Positions 1 to 6,982 of a stretch of DNA of 16,610 nt are shown here, in pieces. Under the pieces are notes generated by a model, which made no database searches, was not told where the DNA came from, and worked only from the letters and a program-made list of their open reading frames with translations. The first letter of the stretch is position 1. Each line of letters starts with the position of its first letter. This DNA is from an uncultured Elusimicrobia bacterium (GTDB lineage: Bacteria > Elusimicrobiota > Elusimicrobia > UBA1565 > UBA9628): contig CAIQSZ010000125.1 in assembly GCA_903874575.1 (NCBI GenBank), forward strand, positions 1 through 16,610. The letters are read 5' to 3'. The translations under genes were made by a program, and so were the position numbers.

Positions 1-321
1 CGCAAGCTGGCGCTGGCCGAGGAGTATCGCGCCTTGCCCGACCTTAAGGCCTCCATTCGGCGCCAGGCGGCGGAGGCCGCGACTCAGACGGGCGTCGCGC
101 TCGAGCGCGCGGGCCGACGCGACGACGCCGTCGCCGAATACCGCCGCGGCCTGGCGCTGTTTCCCCTCGCGCAGACGCATTATGATCTCGCGGTGTCTTT
201 CTGGAACAAGGACTGGGGCGTCGTTTCGAGCGAGCTTTCCGAGGCGTTGCGTTTGGACCCGTCCCACGCCGAAGCCCGCGCCGCGCGCGCGCGCCTGCTC
301 TCGATGCGCGGCGGGCGCTGA
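1..321 (+). CDS. TPR-repeat protein, C-terminal fragment (5' end outside window)
   Basis: The frame is open from base 1 and ends at a TGA at 319-321, so this is the C-terminal part (about 106 residues) of a protein that begins upstream. An internal TTG at 34 could act as a start, but nothing favours it. The visible part has the helix-turn-helix spacing of tetratricopeptide repeats: a first repeat around GVALERAGRRDDAVAEYRRG followed by LFP, then a second ending in SEALRLDPSHAEARAARA, with the usual Ala/Gly/Pro positions. TPRs are protein-protein interaction scaffolds; the partner cannot be told from this fragment. No catalytic domain or membrane segment is visible. The gene converges on the minus-strand operon, with only one base between the two stop codons. 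Confidence 0.7.
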   Translation, partial: RKLALAEEYRALPDLKASIRRQAAEAATQTGVALERAGRRDDAVAEYRRGLALFPLAQTHYDLAVSFWNKDWGVVSSELSEALRLDPSHAEARAARARLLSMRGGR

Positions 322-322
322 C

Positions 323-1549
323 TCAGCGGTTGGGGAAGTGGTTGTAGCGGAACTGGAAAAGGCCCAGCACGTCGTAGCCGCCGGTGTAGCGCAGTACGGC
401 GACGTCGAAGTTCAAGTGGAGGAAGCGGCCCAGCTTGAAATCGATGAGCATCGGGTTTCCATATGAGCCGTTGAACTTCATGACCTCGAAGCCGACCGGG
501 AAGTCGGGCTTCAGCATGTAGAAAGCGCTTCCGAACGGGACCGTGCGCGAGAAAACGTCGCCGACGGGCGTGAACGGAGGTCCGTTCTTGTAGAAGCGCA
601 GGGCTTGGGGGGTCAGGAACTCGGTGAGGTTGGTCGGCAGCTCGCCGATGTTTCCCTGCATGATTCCCAGGCTGGTGCGCACCCCGCGGAAGTTCTTGGA
701 AACGACGACGTAGGCGTCGGTCAAAATCTTGGTGCTCTTGGCGTCGACCTTCACGGAGACGGCGGGCGTGTTGATGGTGGGCTGGGGCGAGTCGCGGAAC
801 ATTAAAGTGGCCTGCCCGCCGACGGCGACGGCCGGCCGCCAGTTCGCGTCGGACTGGATCTGCATCTTGCCGTCGGCCTGGAGCAGCCACAGGCCGATGC
901 GGTCGACGTAGTTGGTCTGGTTGTTGGCGAATTGGTAGTTATTTTTGCCGTACAGGCGGCCGATGATGTACGCGGCGTTGATGTCCAGTCCGAGGCCCGG
1001 CGTGTTGAACCGGCCCGCGCCGCGGAACGCGGTCGGCGTCAGGACGAGTCCGGAAACCGCGGAAGGCGGCGTCACCAGGCGAGGCTTGACGGCGGCGGTG
1101 GCGGTCTTCAATTCAACGTCGAACACGACGCGGACCTGGTCGGTGGACACCGAGATGGTGGCGAACTGGGCCGGGACGGGGTTGTTGGGGATGGCGAAGA
1201 CGTAGGGGGTCACGCGCGTAAAGGCGTTCAGGGCCTGCAGGGCCTGGGCGTCGACCTGCAGGTCGGTGCCCGAATAGAGCTGTCCGCGGATGCCGCGCAA
1301 TTTATCGCGCCAGGCATAGTCGCTGACGACCTTGCCCCCGGAGAAGAACAGGGTCTCGGCGAGAACCCACGGGCCGCCCGAGGCGGTCTGAGGGGTTCCG
1401 AGCTGGGCGCTCAGGATCCCGACGCTGACGGCGGGGCTGGAAACCGAGGGGACGGGCGCGAACGGGTTGAGCGGTTGGGCGGCGGCGCGCGCCGAGAGGG
1501 CGGCGGCCAGCACGGCGAACAGCGTCACGATCCTCACGCCCACCCCCAT
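323..1549 (-). CDS. secreted POTRA-like / small outer-membrane beta-barrel protein, function unknown
   Basis: About 408 residues. Residues 1-25 form a signal peptide (basic MGVGVR, hydrophobic core, Ala-rich AxA-type cleavage site). Residues about 60-147 look like one POTRA domain: a FFSGGKVVSD strand/helix start, a conserved-looking Gly-x-x-Tyr turn (GQLYSG), a DAQALQALN helix and a closing VRVVFDVE strand. The remaining ~240 residues alternate polar and hydrophobic/aromatic residues with Gly/Asn turns, as in a transmembrane barrel, and end in an aromatic-rich strand (LGLFQFRYNHF). BamA/TamA-type proteins share this order, but this one is much shorter and I cannot assign it to a family. The ATG at 1549 overlaps the end of pgpA by 16 bases; an in-frame ATG at 1564 and a GTG just downstream are alternatives. 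It is the last gene of the minus operon, after phospholipid genes, so an envelope role is inferred. Confidence 0.6.
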   Translation of the reverse strand: MGVGVRIVTLFAVLAAALSARAAAQPLNPFAPVPSVSSPAVSVGILSAQLGTPQTASGGPWVLAETLFFSGGKVVSDYAWRDKLRGIRGQLYSGTDLQVDAQALQALNAFTRVTPYVFAIPNNPVPAQFATISVSTDQVRVVFDVELKTATAAVKPRLVTPPSAVSGLVLTPTAFRGAGRFNTPGLGLDINAAYIIGRLYGKNNYQFANNQTNYVDRIGLWLLQADGKMQIQSDANWRPAVAVGGQATLMFRDSPQPTINTPAVSVKVDAKSTKILTDAYVVVSKNFRGVRTSLGIMQGNIGELPTNLTEFLTPQALRFYKNGPPFTPVGDVFSRTVPFGSAFYMLKPDFPVGFEVMKFNGSYGNPMLIDFKLGRFLHLNFDVAVLRYTGGYDVLGLFQFRYNHFPNR

Positions 1550-2022
1550 CTCCCGAGAATCCATCGCGCGGCCAAGCTTGCGACCACTCCGGCGCCGAGG
1601 TCGTCCGACACGACGCCCAGCCCTCCGGGCAGGCGTTCCAGCCAGCGGTACGGCGGCAACTTCACGGCGTCGAAGAAACGGAACAGCACGAACGCCAAAA
1701 GGACCGGTTTCGCCTCGCGAGGCAACCCCGCCGCGGCAACCCAGATTCCGACCACCTCGTCCAAAACGATGCGGGGGTTGTCGTGCGTCCCCATCAAAAC
1801 ATCGGCCCGGCCGCAAATCCAGCAAGCCGCGACGGAGACGACGACGACGACGGCCCAGTACGGTCCCGGCGCCGCGGGGAGGATAAGCCACAACGCCATC
1901 CCTTCGACCGTTCCCATGAAGCCGGAGCCGGTCCACTTTCTCCCCTTCGCCGCCGGGAGGCCAATATAGCTTATCCCCAGCCCGGTCGCCAAGACGACGC
2001 AGAGGCGGTTGAGCAGACTCAA
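1534..2022 (-). CDS. pgpA: phosphatidylglycerophosphatase A
   Basis: Removes the phosphate from phosphatidylglycerophosphate to give phosphatidylglycerol, the step after PgsA, in the inner membrane. Family signatures are clear: THDNPRIVLDEVVG (residues about 79-92), carrying the acidic catalytic/metal residues, then FVLFRFFDAVKLPP and GGLGVVSDDLGAG. Several hydrophobic segments lie between them. The N-terminal block usually written GTxGS is diverged here (GSGFMGTVEG), and the usual Lys-Pro after the FD motif is KL. I chose the TTG at 2022, which overlaps the pgsA stop (GAGTTGAGT) and gives 162 residues, close to the family size. An ATG at 2097 would add 25 poorly conserved residues inside pgsA. 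The start is uncertain; the function is fairly secure and is supported by pgsA directly upstream. Confidence 0.82.
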   Translation of the reverse strand: MSLLNRLCVVLATGLGISYIGLPAAKGRKWTGSGFMGTVEGMALWLILPAAPGPYWAVVVVVSVAACWICGRADVLMGTHDNPRIVLDEVVGIWVAAAGLPREAKPVLLAFVLFRFFDAVKLPPYRWLERLPGGLGVVSDDLGAGVVASLAARWILGRWGWA

Positions 2023-2582
2023 CTCCAGGATTTCTCGAGCATCAGGCGGTACTGGCGGTAGTACGACCAGAGGCTGGACAGGGCTACGCCGGCGCACAGC
2101 ACGGTGAGCGGCGCGGCGACCCGCGCGGTCCAGGCGAGCCAGGCGTGATCGCGCAAGACGACGACGGCCAGGATGATCATGACGGCGACGGTCTGCACGA
2201 CGGTCTTGATCTTTCCGGAGCGTTCCGCCGCGACGGATTTGCCCTGCGCGGCGGCCAGCATGCGCATGCCGCCGATCAGCAGCTCGCGCATCAGGATCAG
2301 AAACACGGCCCAGACGGGGATGGCCAGTTCCCTGTGCCGGGTCAGCGCCAGCAAGGTGCCCAAAACGAGAATCTTGTCGGCGATGGGGTCGGCGATCTTG
2401 CCGAATGAACTGATGCGGTTCATTTTTCGCGCCAGCCAGCCGTCCAGCCAGTCGGTGATGGTCGCGGCGATGAACATTCCCAGGGCGAGGGCGTGCCAGG
2501 CCGGACCCTCCGCCACGAGGGCCGCGAAGACGGCGGCCGCCAGGACGACGCGAAGCATCGTCAACTGGTTGGCGAGGTTCAT
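2019..2582 (-). CDS. pgsA: CDP-diacylglycerol--glycerol-3-phosphate 3-phosphatidyltransferase
   Basis: Integral membrane enzyme that transfers a phosphatidyl group from CDP-diacylglycerol to glycerol-3-phosphate, giving phosphatidylglycerophosphate, the committed step to PG and cardiolipin. The full CDP-alcohol phosphotransferase signature is present: D44, D47, G48, A51, R52, G61, D65 and D69 (DWLDGWLAR, then GKIADPIAD). The N-terminus MNLANQLTMLRV matches the family's usual NLPNxLTxxR start. Several hydrophobic helices and 187 residues fit the family. The ATG at 2582 lies one base after the rodZ TAG (TAGcATG), with no clear Shine-Dalgarno, so translation is probably coupled to rodZ. The 3' end overlaps pgpA, the next enzyme in the pathway. 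The PgsA rather than Pcs/CdsA-type assignment rests on the sequence and the pgpA neighbour. Confidence 0.92.
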   Translation of the reverse strand: MNLANQLTMLRVVLAAAVFAALVAEGPAWHALALGMFIAATITDWLDGWLARKMNRISSFGKIADPIADKILVLGTLLALTRHRELAIPVWAVFLILMRELLIGGMRMLAAAQGKSVAAERSGKIKTVVQTVAVMIILAVVVLRDHAWLAWTARVAAPLTVLCAGVALSSLWSYYRQYRLMLEKSWS

Positions 2583-2583
2583 G

Positions 2584-3387
2584 CTAGGGAACGTCGATGC
2601 GGTAATCGCCGCCGGAGTCCGGGTTGGCGAGCGCCTGCGGCGCGCCGTTGACGCTCAGTTGGAGCGCGGTCGGGGAGGTCGTGCGCAGGACCACGACGTG
2701 CGCCGGCGTCCACTCCATGACGGCGCCCCGCGGGACGCGGCCCTCGAAGACCACGGCGCCGTCCACGGTCGCGCGCACCCACGCGTCGTCCCGGGCGCGC
2801 AGAGTCACCTTGGCCTCGACGGTGCGCGGCAGGGGCATCAGCACGCGCGGCGTCGTCTCCTCGGGTTTGGCGCGCGCGGGACGATGGTCGCGGAAGATCC
2901 AGACGCCCAGTCCAAGGAACAGCGCTCCCGCAAAGAGGAGCGCCCCGGTCGCCGACGAATTTTCCTGCGCCGCGGCGCGGGACGCGGGAGAGGGCTGCGC
3001 GTGCGCTTTCGGCGGGCCGGAGATCGACGGCGAGGCGGCGGGCGACGTGGCCGGCGACGCAGGCTCCGTGGCGGGAGGCGTTTGCGTCGACGGCGCCGGG
3101 GCTTCTATTTTCGCCCAGATTTCGTCGAAGTTCACGTCGAGGTGTTCGCAGTAGCCCTTGAGAAAGCCTCTCATGTACACGAAGGCCGGGAACTCGTCGA
3201 AGCGGTCGTTCTCCAGCGCCTCCAGGTAGCGCTTCGAGATGCGGCTCTGTTGGGCGACGGCTTCCAGGGACTGTCCGCGCTTGAGGCGCGCGGCGCGCAG
3301 GGCGCCTCCGACCTCGGCATGGATTTCGGCGGGCGGCTTGATGGGGATGCGGCGCAGAGGATCCGGTTCGTTCTCGATCATCATCAT
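2584..3387 (-). CDS. rodZ: RodZ-like cytoskeletal HTH membrane protein
   Basis: 267 residues with RodZ architecture. A cytoplasmic HTH domain covers about residues 27-90 (GALRAARLKRGQSLEAVAQQ, then SKRYLEALENDRF and YMRGFLKGYC). A Pro/Ala/Ser-rich linker (about 97-140) leads to one transmembrane helix (about 146-165, GALLFAGALFLGLGVWIF). The outer domain at about 190-255 is of the DUF4115 type (DDAWVRATVDG, VVFEGRVPRG). RodZ links MreB filaments to the elongation machinery and helps keep rod shape; no mreB is in this window. The gene starts at three tandem ATG codons (3387, 3384, 3381); the first overlaps the lolA-like gene's stop as ATGA. Its place between lolA and pgsA fits an envelope-biogenesis operon. 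A different HTH membrane protein is possible but less likely. Confidence 0.87.
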   Translation of the reverse strand: MMMIENEPDPLRRIPIKPPAEIHAEVGGALRAARLKRGQSLEAVAQQSRISKRYLEALENDRFDEFPAFVYMRGFLKGYCEHLDVNFDEIWAKIEAPAPSTQTPPATEPASPATSPAASPSISGPPKAHAQPSPASRAAAQENSSATGALLFAGALFLGLGVWIFRDHRPARAKPEETTPRVLMPLPRTVEAKVTLRARDDAWVRATVDGAVVFEGRVPRGAVMEWTPAHVVVLRTTSPTALQLSVNGAPQALANPDSGGDYRIDVP

Positions 3388-4157
3388 GGCGTGTTGGGGG
3401 TGCTGAACACGTCCGCGCCGGTCGGAGGCGAGAAACGGAAGGTCTCGTCGGGGAACTCGGGGTTCAGGCGGACGTCCTCGAAGGTCGAACGGATGCTGGC
3501 GCGGCCGACGCGAAGCGTCGCCTCGTCGGGGAAGAAGTCCTTGTCCGACGCTTTCAGCGTCAGGACGAAATCGGAATCGGGGCCGGAGCGCTCCGCGGCC
3601 TTGGGCGTCAGTGTGACGACGAAAGTCCGGTAGCCGTCGGCCCTCGGAGCGGAGACGGCGGAAAGCGCGGCGGAGTAGCGCTTGAGAAGGTCGGCGGACT
3701 TGCCTAGGTCGAGAAGCCCTTTGGCGAGCGGCTCCTTGCGCCGCCAGGTCTCCAGGCGGGTTCGGATGACCTGATTCGTCGACGGACGGTATACCCAGAG
3801 GAAGGTGCCGTCGCAGACCATGGTCTGCGCTTCCGGTAGGCGGTGCGAGAGGCGCATCAGGGAGGGCTTGCGAAAAAGGACTTCTCCCTCCACCTCTCGG
3901 ACGGCGTCGGAGTCTTCCATGCGCACGGATTGCTTGAAGCGGGCCCTCAGCGACGTCACGCGCTCGTCCACCTCCGCGAAGCGCGTCGCGATCAGTTCCA
4001 GCGTCGGCGGCGCGGCGGACGGAGGATACGCGGTCAGCGGAACGCCCGCGGCGGCGGCGGAGACGGCCGCGACGGGCGCCTTGGGGGCGGTCGTCTTGCC
4101 GGTCGCGCGGACCGCGGCGGGGGCCAGGAGAAGGACGACGATGATGGAGCGCCGCAT
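3384..4157 (-). CDS. lolA: LolA-like periplasmic outer-membrane lipoprotein carrier
   Basis: 257 residues. An N-terminal signal peptide (MRRSIIVVLLLAPAAVRA) is followed by a low-complexity Ala/Pro stretch to about residue 50. The LolA fold then follows: LRARFKQSVRM (the family's F-x-Q strand), VEGEVLFRKPSLMRLSH (usual GxxxxxRPxxxRxx pattern), MVCDGTFLWVYRPSTNQV (usual VSDGKxLWxYDP) and a late ATLRVGRASIRSTFEDVRLN strand (usual TxIxFxNVxxN). LolA receives lipoproteins from LolCDE and carries them across the periplasm to the outer membrane; no LolB or LolCDE is in the window. The ATG shares one base with the ftsK stop (TGATG), and the 3' end overlaps rodZ as ATGA, so translation is probably coupled. 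The open frame extends far upstream of the ATG inside ftsK, but that part is antisense-like and lacks family similarity. Confidence 0.85.
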   Translation of the reverse strand: MRRSIIVVLLLAPAAVRATGKTTAPKAPVAAVSAAAAGVPLTAYPPSAAPPTLELIATRFAEVDERVTSLRARFKQSVRMEDSDAVREVEGEVLFRKPSLMRLSHRLPEAQTMVCDGTFLWVYRPSTNQVIRTRLETWRRKEPLAKGLLDLGKSADLLKRYSAALSAVSAPRADGYRTFVVTLTPKAAERSGPDSDFVLTLKASDKDFFPDEATLRVGRASIRSTFEDVRLNPEFPDETFRFSPPTGADVFSTPNTP

Positions 4158-6466
4158 CAGTCCTTCGTCTCGATGGGAACCTGAGGGAAATGCGCCCGCA
4201 GGTACTCCTCGATCATGTCGAAGTTGATCTCCCAGCGGTTGGAGCCTTCGGGCTTGTGGATCATTTCCTTGACCTCGAGGAGGCTGAGCAGGTTCGTCGC
4301 GCGCGCCGAGGACCCGAATTGGCTTTTCAGCAGATCCTGGGAGACGCGGCGGCGCTCGATGACCAGTTTCAGCGCCTGCGAGAACTCGAGCGGCTCCACG
4401 CCGAACTGCGCCAGGTCGGCCGCGGCCGAGCCTTTGGCGGCCATGGTCTCCAGCATGGGATAGTCGGGCTTGCCCTGCGTCTTGAGGTAGGCGACGACCT
4501 TGCGTATCTCGTCTTCGGAGACGTAAGCGCCCTGGCACCGCTCGGGCTTCTGCGCGCCGCTGGACAGGTAGAGCAGGTCGCCGCGGCCCTGCAGGGCTTC
4601 GGCGCCGCTGGAGTCCAGAATGACCTTGGAGTCCACCTTCGAGATGACCTGGAGCGCGATGCGGCTGGGGAGGTTGGCCTTGATGACGCCGGTGATGACG
4701 TCCACCGAGGGGCGCTGAGTTGCCAGCACCAGGTGGATGCCGACGGCGCGCGCCATCTGCGTCAGGCGCTGGATGGCGTCTTCGACGATGTCGCCGGCGA
4801 TCAGCATCAGGTCGGCCAACTCGTCGATGACGACGACCACGTGAAAGTCCCGGGGCAGGCCCTTCTTGTCGGCCTCGGCGTTGTAGCCGTCCAGGTTGCG
4901 CACGCCGTGGAGTTGGAGTTTCTCGTAGCGCTTTTCCATGAGGCTGACGAGCGCCTTGAGCGCCTTCGCGGCCTCCTTGGAGTTCGTGATCACGGACACG
5001 CGCGCGGGATCGACCATGGGATCGAAGAGGTGCGGAATGCCTTCGTAGAAGGTCAGTTCGGTGCGCTTGGGATCGATCAAGACGAACTTGACCTCGTCGG
5101 GGCGCGCGCGGTACAGGATGGAGAGCACCATCGAGTGTATGAGCACGGACTTGCCGGAGCCGGTGGCGCCGGCGACCAGCACGTGAGGCATCTTCGCGAT
5201 ATCGGCGGAGATCGGCTCGCCGCTGGCCGAAAGGCCCAGCGCGAACGACAGCAGCGGCGCCGAGGCCGGCAAGGCGTCGCTCTGCAGTATCTCGCGCAGA
5301 ACGACGGCGGCCTGTCGCGCGTTCGGGATTTCGATGCCGACGGCGGCTTTCCCCGGTATGGGCGCGATGATGCGGATGCCCTTGGCGCGCATGGCCAGCG
5401 CGATGTCGTTTTCCAGGGCCACGATGGAACTGACCTTGACGCCGGGCGCGGGCGTGATTTCGTAGCGCGTGATGACGGGGCCGGGCGAGTAGCCGGACAC
5501 GTGAGCTTCGATCTCGAAGCTCATGAGCGTGCGCTCCAGATCGGCCACGGCGGCGGAGATTTCGGCTTCGGTGGGCTTGGCCCGGTTCTTCTGGTCGGGC
5601 GGCAGGCTCAGCAGGTCCAGGGGCGGCAACCGGTAGTCCTTGTACGCGGCGGAGGCGGCGACAGCCGGGCGTGCCGCGTCGGCGCCGGGCTTGGGCTTCG
5701 GGAAAGTCTCCGCGGTCGGCTGTTTAGGCGGGACGTTTTCGTCGAGCGGCTTCAACGCGCGAGTATCCACGGGTTTCGGGCGCGGAGGCGGCGGGGCTTC
5801 GACGCTCGTCGGAGGCGGCGGCTTTGCTTTGGGGTCCTTTGACTTGTTTTTTGCCGCCTCCTCGGGCGAGGGCGCCCGGGCCTTCCGCTCGTCGAGTTCG
5901 GCGCGCGCCTTCGACAGTTCCGCATAATCCTCGGCCAGCAAGCCGACGGCCGCGGCCGCGATGGTCGACCAGCGGATGTCGAACACGATCTGCATGGCGA
6001 ACAGCATCGCGGCCAGCGCCAGGATGAACGCGCCGATGCTGCCCATGCCCGCGGTCAGCACTGCGGCCAGCGCCGCGCCCCATGCGCCGCCCGCCGCCGT
6101 CATGTCCGCGCCCGCCCAGAAGCCGACTTTCGCGAACAGCGCCGTGCCGGCGACCAGGCCGAAGAACGACGCCAAGGTCGTGACCATCCAGCCCGTGGTC
6201 TTGCCGCGCAGGACGTGCTGGATCAGGCCGTTGAACAGGAACAGCGGCAGAATGTACGCGGCATCGCCGAACTGGCGAAAGAGGAAGGCCGAAACGGCGG
6301 CTCCGATGCCGCCGGAGAGGGCGGGGTCGGGGAAGACCAGCGCCCAGGAAAGATAGACCGCTCCTAGGAAGAAAGTCGCCCAGCGCAAGGCCGAAGGAAG
6401 GATGTCCTTGCGGCCTTTGCGTCCTTTAGAGGCTTTCGCCGCCGCTTTATACCGGTGTGTGGGCAA
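4157..6466 (-). CDS. ftsK: FtsK/SpoIIIE-type DNA translocase
   Basis: 769 residues. About four membrane segments lie in the first ~165 residues, then a Pro/Lys-rich linker (about 195-300), the alpha/beta motor and a C-terminal winged helix (gamma). Walker A is GATGSGKS (433-440) and Walker B is VVVVIDELAD (543-552). The family blocks LIDPKRTELTFYEGIPHL and MARAVGIHLVLATQRPSVDV are intact. FtsK is a septum-anchored, ATP-driven DNA pump that clears and aligns chromosome termini during division, often activating XerCD. The gamma domain (about 690-760) differs from the usual GYNRAARxIE recognition helix (see findings). I take the TTG at 6466, 12 bases after the accB stop and without a good Shine-Dalgarno; the next in-frame Met would remove two membrane helices. 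The 3' stop overlaps the lolA-like start. Confidence 0.95.
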   Translation of the reverse strand: MPTHRYKAAAKASKGRKGRKDILPSALRWATFFLGAVYLSWALVFPDPALSGGIGAAVSAFLFRQFGDAAYILPLFLFNGLIQHVLRGKTTGWMVTTLASFFGLVAGTALFAKVGFWAGADMTAAGGAWGAALAAVLTAGMGSIGAFILALAAMLFAMQIVFDIRWSTIAAAAVGLLAEDYAELSKARAELDERKARAPSPEEAAKNKSKDPKAKPPPPTSVEAPPPPRPKPVDTRALKPLDENVPPKQPTAETFPKPKPGADAARPAVAASAAYKDYRLPPLDLLSLPPDQKNRAKPTEAEISAAVADLERTLMSFEIEAHVSGYSPGPVITRYEITPAPGVKVSSIVALENDIALAMRAKGIRIIAPIPGKAAVGIEIPNARQAAVVLREILQSDALPASAPLLSFALGLSASGEPISADIAKMPHVLVAGATGSGKSVLIHSMVLSILYRARPDEVKFVLIDPKRTELTFYEGIPHLFDPMVDPARVSVITNSKEAAKALKALVSLMEKRYEKLQLHGVRNLDGYNAEADKKGLPRDFHVVVVIDELADLMLIAGDIVEDAIQRLTQMARAVGIHLVLATQRPSVDVITGVIKANLPSRIALQVISKVDSKVILDSSGAEALQGRGDLLYLSSGAQKPERCQGAYVSEDEIRKVVAYLKTQGKPDYPMLETMAAKGSAAADLAQFGVEPLEFSQALKLVIERRRVSQDLLKSQFGSSARATNLLSLLEVKEMIHKPEGSNRWEINFDMIEEYLRAHFPQVPIETKD

Positions 6467-6478
6467 AGAAGGTCGCGG

Positions 6479-6967
6479 TCAGCGCGAGATGCTGATCAGG
6501 TCCTGGCCTGCCTTCACGGGCTTGCCGTTCTCGACCAGGTACTTTACGACGGTGCAAGGATACTCGGCCTTGATCTCGTTGAAGACCTTCATGGCCTCGA
6601 TCATGCAGATGACCTGGCCGGGCTTCACCTGTTCCCCTTCCTTGCAGAAAGGAGGGCTCGACGGCGACGGCGCGCGATAAAAGATCCCCATCATCGGGGA
6701 CTTGACCGACGGCCCGGCCGGTTCGGCCGGGGCCGCCGGCGCCGCCGCGGCGGAGGAAGCGACGGCTCCCCCCGCCGCGATCGGCACGGGCACGGCGACC
6801 TGCACGGGCTGATTCTTGCGGCGGACCAGCTTGATCTGGGCCCCGTCTTCGGCGATCTCGACGGCGTCGAGACCGTTCTTGGTCATGAAGTCGTAGACGG
6901 CTTTCAGAGTCTCGAGCGGGCCCGCGGACCCGTTCCCATTCTTCGGCGCCTCCGTCTTCTTGGCCAT
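6479..6967 (-). CDS. accB: biotin carboxyl carrier protein of acetyl-CoA carboxylase
   Basis: 162 residues from the ATG at 6967. The N-terminal region (VYDFMTKNGLDAVEIAEDG, then QIKLVRRK) is typical of AccB. An Ala/Pro-rich hinge leads to a C-terminal biotinyl domain with the EAMKVFNEI motif; Lys127 is the expected biotinylated residue. AccB carries CO2 on biotin between biotin carboxylase (AccC) and the carboxyltransferase to make malonyl-CoA for fatty-acid synthesis. The Shine-Dalgarno AAGGAG (6979-6984, minus strand) overlaps the pnp stop. It is 11 bases from this ATG but only 5 from an in-frame TTG at 6973, so the true start may be two codons longer. accC, its usual partner, is not next to it; ftsK follows instead. 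Confidence 0.9.
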   Translation of the reverse strand: MAKKTEAPKNGNGSAGPLETLKAVYDFMTKNGLDAVEIAEDGAQIKLVRRKNQPVQVAVPVPIAAGGAVASSAAAAPAAPAEPAGPSVKSPMMGIFYRAPSPSSPPFCKEGEQVKPGQVICMIEAMKVFNEIKAEYPCTVVKYLVENGKPVKAGQDLISISR

Positions 6968-6982
6968 GGTCAAGATGTCTCC

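Noticed and set aside
4020..4070. Short GGC-type triplet repeat
   Set aside because: It encodes the Ala-rich segment after the LolA signal peptide; no repeat unit beyond codon bias.
4190..5842. A 550-codon plus-strand open frame opposite ftsK
   Set aside because: FtsK is unambiguous on the minus strand; this product is compositionally biased and matches nothing I recognise.
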